In this document: in pieces, positions 43,447 to 50,642 of the stretch
How the letters are laid out: each line of letters begins with the position of its first letter
Position numbering within the stretch: position 1 is the stretch's first letter
Assembly (NCBI GenBank): GCA_964539665.1
Contig: CAZIKB010000035.1
Location: 1-50,642 of the forward strand
Direction: 5' to 3'
DNA: 50,642 bases
Source: CAZIKB01 sp964539665
GTDB taxonomy: Bacteria; Zhuqueibacterota; Zhuqueibacteria; Oceanimicrobiales; Oceanimicrobiaceae
Notes under the pieces: model-generated
Databases searched by the model: none
Told to the model about the DNA's origin: nothing
The model's input: the letters and a program-made list of their open reading frames with translations, nothing else
Program-made: the position numbers and the translations under genes

Positions 43447-44772
43447 ATGTTAAATATTAAAAATACAGGCAAGCTAAGACGAGGTGATTTGTTGGTTGTA
43501 TCCGGCCTTATCTTAATTGTCTTAGCATTTATGGGGTGCGAAACCTTAGAATTTTCTAATCCCAATTCACCCGATCTGACAGGCGCCACACTTCAAACAT
43601 TGATAACAGGTGCCGATTCTAACATGAGGCAAGGATTAATTCGATATCTCCAGGTGACTGAGATTATTGGTCGCAATACATATTTTATTGAACCATCTGA
43701 TCCCAGGTTTACCAGTGAGCTATTATACGGCCCAATCGATGCTGGAGGTTTTCTAAATAATACACCCTGGATTCGAAGATACCAGGTAGTTTTTAACTGC
43801 AATGCAATATTCGAAAGAGCTGAAAATCTTTCAGGTACAGAAAAGGCGGGTGTTGAAGCTTTTGCAAAAACCCTTCGTGCGTATCAGCTTTTGTTGATGC
43901 TAAATTATCTCGATACAGAGGGCGTTCGTTTGAATTTTGATGGCGATCTTACTGTAGCATTCGCCAGCAAGGAACAGTCATTCGATTTCATCGAAAATGA
44001 TCTTGATCAAGCTATGACAGCTCTCAATTCTGCCGGTGATGAATTTTCATTCACACTCTCTGATGGCTTTGCTGGATTCGATACACCTGCTAATTTTGCC
44101 AAATTTAATCGAGCAATCGCAGCCCGGGTTTCGGTTTATCGCGGTAAATTTAATGACGCTCTTGCTGATTTAAACGCTTCATTTCTTAACGAGGTTGGCG
44201 ATCTGAATAGTGGCGTTTACCATGTCTACAGTTCCGCGCCGGGTGATCTCCTTAATCCAATTTATGAAGTTCCAACAGCGGCTGTGATAAATTATTACGC
44301 GCATCAAAGCTTCGAAACAGATGCCCAGGTAAATGATTTAGGAGTTGTGGATTCAAGATTTACTTCTAAAGCAATTAAAAGGACGGCCTTTTTCAATGAT
44401 GATCTGACTTCTGATTTAGGCGTCACAGTGGCAAAGAGTATAACCGATCCATGGCCGATTATTCGTAATGAAGAACTCATTTTGTTACGAGCTGAAGCAA
44501 ATATTGGATTAGGTTTATATGCAGATGCTCAAACTGATATGAATATTGTTCGTACAGAAGCAGGTTTGGAACCTTATACAGACACTGATGTCGGCAATGC
44601 CCTGGACCGCTTAATGTATGAGAAACGTTATTCACTTTTTGGAGAAGGACATCGCTGGATAGATATGCGCCGATATGGCAAATTAGGCGAGCTACCTATA
44701 GACCGTCCTGACCGAGGCGATTTCGTAATCACACATATGGTGCCCCCGGAAGATGAAGTAGCTGAACAATAA
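43447..44772 (+). CDS. SusD/RagB-like surface lipoprotein
   Basis: A 441-residue product from MLNIKNTGKL, chosen over the ATG six codons earlier because AAAGGA lies nine bases before it. The signal segment ends LAFMGC (lipobox Cys). The rest is the helical TPR-like SusD fold (FNCNAIFERAENLSGTEKAG, LRAYQLLLMLNYLDTEGV), with the C-terminal block RNEELILLRAEANIGLGLYA and LDRLMYEKRYSLFGEGHRW typical of RagB/SusD proteins. It binds the ligand at the surface and caps the SusC-like barrel encoded 24 bases upstream. An intrinsic terminator follows. Confidence 0.93.
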   Translation: MLNIKNTGKLRRGDLLVVSGLILIVLAFMGCETLEFSNPNSPDLTGATLQTLITGADSNMRQGLIRYLQVTEIIGRNTYFIEPSDPRFTSELLYGPIDAGGFLNNTPWIRRYQVVFNCNAIFERAENLSGTEKAGVEAFAKTLRAYQLLLMLNYLDTEGVRLNFDGDLTVAFASKEQSFDFIENDLDQAMTALNSAGDEFSFTLSDGFAGFDTPANFAKFNRAIAARVSVYRGKFNDALADLNASFLNEVGDLNSGVYHVYSSAPGDLLNPIYEVPTAAVINYYAHQSFETDAQVNDLGVVDSRFTSKAIKRTAFFNDDLTSDLGVTVAKSITDPWPIIRNEELILLRAEANIGLGLYADAQTDMNIVRTEAGLEPYTDTDVGNALDRLMYEKRYSLFGEGHRWIDMRRYGKLGELPIDRPDRGDFVITHMVPPEDEVAEQ

Positions 44773-44821
44773 AATATCTCTAGTGGAGCTTTAATTATAA
44801 TTTAATTGCTTAATAGAGTAT

Positions 44822-44883
44822 GTCCATCCAGGTTGAGTACAGAAATTGACTTTTCTGCTCAACTTGTGATGGGCATTTTTTTT
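44822..44883 (+). terminator. Intrinsic terminator of the susCD-like operon
   Basis: A long imperfect hairpin (arms about 44822-44845 and 44851-44875, with GTTGAGTACAGAAA against TTTTCTGCTCAAC at its centre) ends in GGGC followed by a run of eight T, 50 bases after the SusD-like stop codon. Confidence 0.88.
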
Positions 44884-45069
44884 GAACAATTATCTTCATA
44901 CTTCTGACAACTATAATTTATTTATTTTAACAAATAGCATTACGCTTGCCTTTTTCTATTTTACCGATTATATTGATATCGTGATTTGAAAATGTAAAGT
45001 ACACTAGATCAAACCATCCTATTTTTGATCAGCAATTCTGCTTTGTAAAATTTTATTAATGTGGTGATT

Positions 45070-46998
45070 ATGGTTCTAAAAACTATCCGGCAGTTTTATT
45101 TTGTAATTTTCTTTTCAATAACCAGTCCTGCTATGTCTTTTCCCTCCACTTTATTGAATGTTGATTTGTATGAATTGGGTTTAGCTCAAAGGGACAGTGG
45201 AAATTGGCAGGAAGCTTTAAGAATTTGGCAAATGGCCAAAGATTCGCTGCCAGAGCAAACGGCAACTGATCCCCGAATAGGATTAGCATTTATTGAATTG
45301 GCTACACAAAAAAAAGCAGCGGATTATTATGAGAACGCCAGCAAAATGTATTTTTGGGGATTCTCACAAGCTAATGCTAAAATATATAAAGAAGAAATTC
45401 GCCAGGAAATCGACCGACTCTCGGCTATTCTTGGTGATGAAGAAAGTAACCGATGGCTCAAATTAGTTGAAGATGGTGATTCTGCAATAAATAATGAAAT
45501 AAAGTGTTTTTGGGTTAGAAAGGATCCGATACCGACCACTGAAAAAAATGAACGATTAATTGAACATTGGCAGCGTCTTGCACATGTCAAAGAAAAATAC
45601 TTATTGGAAAAAACTACTGTTTACGGGACTGATGATCGGGGAATGGTCTATGTGAAATATGGTGAACCAGATGTCATATACGCCGGTAAACTCGGGGAAG
45701 GCCAGGTCGAAATTATTCGTTGGCTTGACGACTTTATGCTTCGTCAGGAAATTCAACGTTTTAATAATATACCTGAATTAGAGATTTGGCTCTACAAAAA
45801 TCTTGATTCAGAGAAGTCCACTATTTATTTGTTTGGCAAAAGAACCGGTTTTGGGAAATACGGATTAAGATATGGTATTGAGGACTTTATCTCGGATCAG
45901 GCTTTTCGTCGGAATAGTACACAAACTACCAGGGGCGTCTTGCCGGGCGCCATGCTGCAGTTGATATATTATAGTGAACTGATTCAAGTGGACAGATTTT
46001 TTGTAGAACGTTATCGGGAATTAGAGGCAATGTGGTCTAATGCCCGGGCTGCGGGTTATTTAAGCCCGAATTATGACGTGATCAGGGGATTGGTTAATCA
46101 TTATAAAAACATTGACAAAGACAGATTGCAGTTTAAATATATGCCCCTGGATCAAACCAACGCATTTGAAGGTTTGGAAACCTTAAGCCTGAAATATAAG
46201 CAATTTCGATATTTGGACAATCAGCATAAATCAAGGCTGTATTTAATGACGGTTTCCGCTGCACAGAGTAATGATGGTCTTGATTTTACGCATTTTTTTA
46301 GAGAAGCGACAATGTCAAAATACAAACAAAGACATATTCTCATTACTTATGACAACAACTGGGATGTCAAAGATCGAGTAATTAATTATCCGGCAGCCAA
46401 TAACTTGAGTACATCCACTCATAGCATAATTCAGACCACAGATTCGACAAATTATTTACTGGTAGCGGAAAAAATCTTTTTAGATGCAAGAACAGCTAAG
46501 ATTGAAGAGTCTGATATTTCAGATACGGCAAAAGTGCTGGGCATTGGTACGGCATTCCTGGGTAAGATAGAACCGCTTTCTCCGGATACCACCAGTTTCG
46601 AAGTTAGTGATCTCATCTTGGGCATAAAATCCCCTTCACATATTGACGATGCATTGCTCTATCCCTTTCCGGTAATTCCAAAAGACCCGGTTAGACACTC
46701 CGAATCTTTGCAAATTTATCTGGAATTATATCACCTTGCAGCGAGCAGGGATAATAAAACCGCCTTTCGTTTGGATTGTGATATTAATAGGATAAAAGAG
46801 AAGGGAAAAAGTAAAAAGAAAAAAGAGAGTCTTTCCGTGTCATGTAATTTCGAAGCTTACGATCGAAATACAAAAAAAATATTTGAGCTGAATATTAGCA
46901 ATCTCATTCCAGGCGACTATGAAATTACACTTAAAGCGCTGGATAAAAATTCCCAAAAAAGTAAAATAAGAAAGTCAATGTTTCGAATAGTTAGTTGA
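45070..46998 (+). CDS. GWxTD-domain protein
   Basis: A 642-residue exported protein. It has a signal-like segment (QFYFVIFFSITSPAMS), then a TPR-like part (VDLYELGLAQRDSGNWQEAL, about 35-140), then the GWxTD domain (about 165-270): FWVRKDPIPTTEKNERLIEH, the signature region TTVYGTDDRGMVYVKYGEPD, and IIRWLDDFMLRQE. The signature Trp is replaced by Tyr (VYGTD for GWxTD). The C-terminal half is beta-rich. GWxTD proteins are found mainly in Acidobacteriota and FCB-group bacteria and have no settled function. The ATG at 45070 is preferred to the GTG at 45061 that opens the frame, as GGTGATT lies just before it. Confidence 0.85.
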   Translation: MVLKTIRQFYFVIFFSITSPAMSFPSTLLNVDLYELGLAQRDSGNWQEALRIWQMAKDSLPEQTATDPRIGLAFIELATQKKAADYYENASKMYFWGFSQANAKIYKEEIRQEIDRLSAILGDEESNRWLKLVEDGDSAINNEIKCFWVRKDPIPTTEKNERLIEHWQRLAHVKEKYLLEKTTVYGTDDRGMVYVKYGEPDVIYAGKLGEGQVEIIRWLDDFMLRQEIQRFNNIPELEIWLYKNLDSEKSTIYLFGKRTGFGKYGLRYGIEDFISDQAFRRNSTQTTRGVLPGAMLQLIYYSELIQVDRFFVERYRELEAMWSNARAAGYLSPNYDVIRGLVNHYKNIDKDRLQFKYMPLDQTNAFEGLETLSLKYKQFRYLDNQHKSRLYLMTVSAAQSNDGLDFTHFFREATMSKYKQRHILITYDNNWDVKDRVINYPAANNLSTSTHSIIQTTDSTNYLLVAEKIFLDARTAKIEESDISDTAKVLGIGTAFLGKIEPLSPDTTSFEVSDLILGIKSPSHIDDALLYPFPVIPKDPVRHSESLQIYLELYHLAASRDNKTAFRLDCDINRIKEKGKSKKKKESLSVSCNFEAYDRNTKKIFELNISNLIPGDYEITLKALDKNSQKSKIRKSMFRIVS

Positions 46999-47108
46999 GG
47001 TAAAACAAGTTGTATACAATTATCAATTAATCAGTCTAAAACTTATTTATTGTTTTTCAAGACCTTTCCTGCACGCCTATCCTCGGATTATGCATTTAAC
47101 TTCGCTTC

Positions 47109-47206
47109 TGTCATTTCGAACGTCAGTGAGAAATCTGACATTGCTAAAAAGCTCAATTTTGACAGAAAACAGATTCCTCACCCGCTAAAGCGGATTCGGA
47201 ATAACA
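47109..47206. repeat. Palindromic intergenic repeat
   Basis: The arm at 47109-47137 (TGTCATTTCGAACGTCAGTG...) is the approximate reverse complement of the arm at 47170-47206 (CAGATTCCTCACCCGC...TTCGGAATAACA). This is the widespread GTCATTCCGAA...GGAATCT class of dispersed repeats. No gene lies in 46999-47346. Confidence 0.6.
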
Positions 47207-47346
47207 TTTTTTGAGCTTGTCTGAGCTAACTGGATAACCGTGCCCTTCCTGTTCTAATCCCCGAATTATTTTAAAATCGAGACAAATTTTATAATTTACT
47301 TTTGGTTTCCGATTTCTAAAGAAGGTTTATTCAGGGATCGTTGGAA

Positions 47347-47796
47347 ATGAGACGTACCAGTTTATTTTTTTTTATCATATTCGTTGGTTTTAATAGCCAG
47401 GCCTTTTCTCAAATGGATTCAAAACTAAGTGATTTTAAAAAGTCTTTGTCTATTAAAATTAGTGATAAAAAACACCAGGAATTATCTAATCGCAGGGACT
47501 GGCTTTATACCAGTATGGAGATAAACTATGTTGTATTAAATGCTGTCGATTTGCTCACAACTTTTAATTGTATGGACAAGGGTGCGAAAGAACGTAATCC
47601 GATTGCCAGGTTGTTTATTAAAAATAAACCTTTGGCGGTGATTATTAAAGGCGGCCTGACAGGTGGTGTATTATATGGACTGTCATATTTAAAAAAGGAA
47701 GATAAGAAAGCTGCCTATATTAGTCTTGGTGTTCTAAATATTTTGTATGTGTTTGTTGTGAGAAATAATTTAAGTATCTATTTTCAGCTCAATTAA
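47347..47796 (+). CDS. Small membrane protein, DUF5658-like
   Basis: A 149-residue exported or membrane protein from MRRTSLFFFIIFVGFNSQAFS (signal segment). The C-terminal part contains NAVDLLTTFNCMDKGAKERNPIARL, the ND/ExNP pattern of DUF5658-like membrane proteins, followed by helices around VIIKGGLTGGVLYGLSYL and AAYISLGVLNILYVFVV. The ATG at 47347 is preferred to the TTG two codons earlier. It converges with the MBL-fold gene and overlaps it by four bases at the stop codons. Function unknown. Confidence 0.75.
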   Translation: MRRTSLFFFIIFVGFNSQAFSQMDSKLSDFKKSLSIKISDKKHQELSNRRDWLYTSMEINYVVLNAVDLLTTFNCMDKGAKERNPIARLFIKNKPLAVIIKGGLTGGVLYGLSYLKKEDKKAAYISLGVLNILYVFVVRNNLSIYFQLN

Positions 47797-48770
47797 AGCT
47801 CAAACTCCATTCCTTCTTCCGCTACAAAAAAACCTTTTGATTCGATATAACGGCGATTTTCGCCATTCTTATCTAATAGCAAATTTGAGTGATTCAAGTG
47901 TGTGAAATAAATCTTCACAGCGTTACTCTGCACATATTCTTTTAGCAGTTCGACAGTTTGGGTTATGAGAGGATGTTTTACTTTCGAGATGTCTCGATGC
48001 GGCAACTCTTCGGGCGAATAAAATGTCCCGTCTAAAAAAGCATAATCAACGTCCATGAGCGCCTCTTTTAAGGAGCGGTCCCAGGTGTGCCATTGATCGA
48101 TATCCGGGATGTAAAGCATGCTTTTATTCGGACCGCTGATTATGAATCCAACTGTGTCGGTATATTCATCGCGATGAGGTACGGGTATTGCCGAAATCGT
48201 TATCTGCGGTGTAATTTGAATTTTTTCATCATATTGAATCGTATTCACGGTAATATTTTTGAAATTAATCAGTTGGTTCCAGGGACCATGATTATGAAGA
48301 AAATCAGCCATGCGCTGTGTGCCAAAAACAGGCACCTCTTTCGTTGAAATGGCTTCAAAACCGAAGTGAGCCAGGCCGGTATAGTGCCCCATGTGAGCGT
48401 GTGTGAGAAGAACGCCGTCCACTGGGTTGGCGCTCTTTCGTGAATTTAAATCGGGATCGGTTTGAATCAGATGAATTTGTTCACGAATGTCCGGGGTGGC
48501 GTCGACTAAGAAAACACTTTGCTGGCTTAAGTCAAATATGGCCAATGAAGTCACCAAACGCATGTATCGGGAGTCTTTCCAGGCCATCAAACAATGCGCT
48601 TTTTGGCAACCCAATTGTGGCAAGCCGCCATCCTGTGCTGTACCGAGAACTTTTATTTTAACCGCAGCATTTGTTGCCAGTGGCTTTAACGATTTGTTAT
48701 TATTCATATTGGCATTTTGTTGACAACTTAAGACTGAAGATGTGATTAAAATGTAAAATAAAAACTTCAT
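47793..48770 (-). CDS. PqqB-like MBL-fold metallohydrolase, lipoprotein
   Basis: A 325-residue lipoprotein (signal ending SSVLSC) with a metallo-beta-lactamase fold of the PqqB type: KVLGTAQDGGLPQLGCQKAHC (glycine-rich start with the Cys pair seen in PqqB), LLTHAHMGHYTGL (zinc motif with Met in place of Ala/Thr), PVPHRDEYTDTVGFII, LYIPDIDQWHTWD, FLDGTFYSPEEL and IYFTHLNHSN. PqqB proper acts in cytoplasmic pyrroloquinoline quinone synthesis, but no other pqq gene is present and this copy is exported. Hydrolysis of a periplasmic ester or thioester is likely; the substrate is unknown. Confidence 0.9.
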   Translation of the reverse strand: MKFLFYILITSSVLSCQQNANMNNNKSLKPLATNAAVKIKVLGTAQDGGLPQLGCQKAHCLMAWKDSRYMRLVTSLAIFDLSQQSVFLVDATPDIREQIHLIQTDPDLNSRKSANPVDGVLLTHAHMGHYTGLAHFGFEAISTKEVPVFGTQRMADFLHNHGPWNQLINFKNITVNTIQYDEKIQITPQITISAIPVPHRDEYTDTVGFIISGPNKSMLYIPDIDQWHTWDRSLKEALMDVDYAFLDGTFYSPEELPHRDISKVKHPLITQTVELLKEYVQSNAVKIYFTHLNHSNLLLDKNGENRRYIESKGFFVAEEGMEFEL

Positions 48771-48893
48771 TATTTCCCTTCCTTTTTGTAGATTATATGG
48801 TCATATGCAAATTGCTACTATTCATCGGATGACTTGGAGTCATCCGATGAGTATAGAATATAGTTAAAATAAATTTAATAAAATAAAAACCAA

Positions 48894-50330
48894 ATGAAAG
48901 ACAAACTTTACAACTATCTCAAATCCCGGGGTGGTTGCTCTTCTTCTGTTGCCATTGTCGAACAATTACTCAATTTACGCGGCGCGGGTCGAGATGTGGC
49001 CGAAAAAATTGTCAGAAGTTTAGTGAAAGATCACTCCATATTTATATCCGATGGCCTGGGCAACTGGTACATTGATCCGGAACAGGAATCGCAGGGTACT
49101 CATTTAAATGATATTGTTTTTAACCTGGTTGCAATTCGTGGAAATGTTAGAGATTTATTTCAAAGTACGTTTCTGGAAATTGGCGTCTGTCAGATTCAGA
49201 ATGGAAAAATAAGTAATGTGATTCTGGAGCGCGCCCGACGAGATGATAGCATTCTTGAGGGCGCCTCAGTATTGGTCTGCGAATCCCGCCCATGGTCAGA
49301 CGTTTTGGCCAGAGTTCTGCCGTTTTTAGAGGGAGGAGTCTTGACTGGCTTTAAACTTGCGCCCGTGCGTAATTTTCTTTACGCGGAAGCCCTGCATTTT
49401 TGTGGAGAATACATAGTGCTAAATGAACTTTTTATGGATAAACTTCTTCGTCGGCTTTACCCGAAACAAAAGCTTCAATCCATTTCTGAGTTAGCTGCTT
49501 TTTTAAAGGTTCCTTATTTTGAAACTGAGGATTTGCAGGTTTATCTTAATAATTTATCTAATTTATTTTTGGTCTTGCTGGAAAAATTAACAGACTTCGA
49601 TTTAACTGATTTAGATAAACTGCTTGAATTTCAATTTCCTGAACGAAAACAAATAAATATGGAAAGTAAAAAAATCAGCCGCCATTTTTTAGAGACTCTT
49701 CCAGAATCCGCCGGCGTTTATTTGATGAAAAATGAGCGAGAGGAAGTCATTTACGTTGGTAAAGCTAAAAATTTAAAAAGTCGGGTAGGGTCCTATTTCA
49801 ATGCCCGTGAAGATCTCGATGAAAAGCTTGCACGAATTTGGGAAAAAATAATTGATGTAGAAATAATTGAGTTGGGCTCAGAGTTAGAAGCTTATTTGGA
49901 AGAGCAAAAACTGATCAAGCAGTATCAACCAGAAATAAACCTGCAAATGTCTGTCCACATAAAAGCTGATCCGGCGGTAAGGAATCTAAATCTAATTCTT
50001 TTTTTGCCTTCCACAAAAAACGGCTATGTGAATCTCTTTTGTTTAAATTCAAACGGCAGATCTACCTGTCTTGCTATATCTCAAAAACGGAATACATCAT
50101 CTCGTGCAAAGGATAAATTGCAAAAAATGTTTTTTGCGTCCCGAAGCCGAAAACCAACAAGCGAGGAACTTGAGCGGTCAGAATTAATCACGCGTTGGTT
50201 TGTAAAAAATCGGGATCAGGTTTCATGGATGGACATGAATAGCATTTCTGACTTCTTGGAATGTTTGCGACTGATAGATAAGTACAAAAATGAGAATATG
50301 GATCGACATGAGAGAGTCATTTATCGTTGA
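48894..50330 (+). CDS. GIY-YIG nuclease with degenerate exonuclease-like domain
   Basis: A 478-residue protein. The N-terminus (1-70) looks like a winged helix. The middle (about 75-240: LVAIRGNVRDLFQSTFLEIG, VLTGFKLAPVRNFLYAEALH) keeps the outline of a DnaQ-type exonuclease but has lost its acidic DxE residues. A UvrC-like GIY-YIG domain follows (about 272-350) with ESAGVYLMKNEREEVIYVGK and AKNLKSRVGSYF, and the helical region EAYLEEQKLIKQYQPEINLQ. Its architecture resembles DnaQ-UvrC hybrid proteins (Cho-like repair nucleases). The exonuclease part is probably only structural here. The ATG at 48894 has no strong ribosome-binding site. Confidence 0.82.
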   Translation: MKDKLYNYLKSRGGCSSSVAIVEQLLNLRGAGRDVAEKIVRSLVKDHSIFISDGLGNWYIDPEQESQGTHLNDIVFNLVAIRGNVRDLFQSTFLEIGVCQIQNGKISNVILERARRDDSILEGASVLVCESRPWSDVLARVLPFLEGGVLTGFKLAPVRNFLYAEALHFCGEYIVLNELFMDKLLRRLYPKQKLQSISELAAFLKVPYFETEDLQVYLNNLSNLFLVLLEKLTDFDLTDLDKLLEFQFPERKQINMESKKISRHFLETLPESAGVYLMKNEREEVIYVGKAKNLKSRVGSYFNAREDLDEKLARIWEKIIDVEIIELGSELEAYLEEQKLIKQYQPEINLQMSVHIKADPAVRNLNLILFLPSTKNGYVNLFCLNSNGRSTCLAISQKRNTSSRAKDKLQKMFFASRSRKPTSEELERSELITRWFVKNRDQVSWMDMNSISDFLECLRLIDKYKNENMDRHERVIYR

Positions 50331-50340
50331 GACTTTCGAA

Positions 50341-50514
50341 AAAGTAATTTCCCCCTTAAAAAAGGGGGACAAAGGGGGTTGTAAAAGTTAAATTTACTAT
50401 GTTAATTCATTTATTCAGTTTAACTGTTTAGCTACGAACACACAAATTATCAACAATTTCAGAATAAAATCAAATACAACCCCCTAAATCCCCCTTTGCT
50501 AAGTGGGACTTTCC
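50341..50514. mobile_element. MITE-like element with GGGGGTTGTA ends
   Basis: The left part (50341-50383, ending AAAGGGGGTTGTA) and the reverse complement of the right part (about 50474-50514) share AAAGT, the C-rich/CTTA block, AAAGGGGGA and AGGGGGTTGTA, differing mainly by a 5-base insertion. The 90 bases between are AT-rich with no gene. It resembles the common CCCCCTAAATCCCCCTTT-type repeats. Confidence 0.6.
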
Positions 50515-50603
50515 CTTAAGTTGACGCACAAACGAAGAAATTTCTGGAAACCATGATTTTACACATTCCCCCACCATAACTGACATATTATATCATTTTA
50601 ACC

Positions 50604-50632
50604 TTGACATGACATAATTTATTTATTATATT
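50604..50632 (+). promoter_or_regulatory. Strong sigma70-like promoter at the window end
   Basis: TTGACA (50604-50609), a 17-base AT-rich spacer and TATATT (50627-50632). The gene it serves lies beyond the window. Confidence 0.6.
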
Positions 50633-50642
50633 TCTTTCTGGA

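Overview
The window looks like a chromosomal segment of an uncultured Gram-negative bacterium of the FCB / Calditrichota-KSB1 type. The evidence is a SusC/SusD pair, two proteins with a C-terminal type IX secretion sorting domain (core NFPNPFNPSTTI-like), a GWxTD-domain protein, several lipoproteins and outer-membrane barrels, and AT-rich sigma70-like promoters. This placement is inference from gene content; no rRNA or tRNA gene was seen.

Layout. 0.2-5.3 kb: amino-acid permease, a small hypothetical gene and a secreted GH2 beta-galactosidase. 5.3-12.9 kb: a tight four-gene operon on the + strand encoding a SIR2-like NAD-domain protein, a membrane nSTAND1-WD40 NTPase (4-base overlap), a small exported anchored protein, and a large BACON/cadherin-like surface protein with a type IX sorting domain. 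13.0-19.2 kb: an integron-like cassette array. A truncated integron-type integrase N-terminus is followed by five attC-like sites (three clear, two degenerate) separating a second SIR2-like gene, a hypothetical gene, a membrane-ankyrin gene split by an amber codon, a twice-frameshifted S41 protease gene, and a RelB/DinJ antitoxin gene broken by an opal codon. 19.2-22.0 kb (- strand): xylA and a xylB interrupted by an in-frame TAA.

22.3-29.9 kb (- strand): an envelope cluster made of an ECF sigma factor, FecR-domain protein, outer-membrane barrel-transglutaminase fusion, repetitive DUF4097 lipoprotein and a second barrel protein, preceded by a membrane-bound CHASE2-sigma54 activator. A -24/-12 sigma54-type promoter lies directly in front of the cluster, so the activator probably drives it. 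30.4-34.3 kb: another DUF4097 lipoprotein with an adjoining solitary HicB-like gene, a cyclophilin lipoprotein, PepD, and vapB with a stub of vapC. 34.3-35.8 kb: a 1,469-bp element with 36-bp terminal inverted repeats and a possible 6-bp target duplication. It has no transposase and carries a Panacea-domain antitoxin plus a two-segment membrane protein (probable toxin). 35.9-39.6 kb: YigZ, QueE, histone-deacetylase-like, CYTH and NTF2-like genes. 39.9-50.6 kb: a candidate small RNA, SusC/SusD with a terminator, GWxTD protein, DUF5658-like membrane protein, PqqB-like MBL lipoprotein and a GIY-YIG protein, with short palindromic repeat elements between them.

The two most unusual systems are the SIR2/nSTAND1-WD40/surface-protein operon next to an integron array that carries a second SIR2 gene, and the transposase-less Panacea element inserted at vapC. 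Many accessory genes are broken by stops or frameshifts. Whether these are real mutations or assembly errors can only be decided from reads or relatives.
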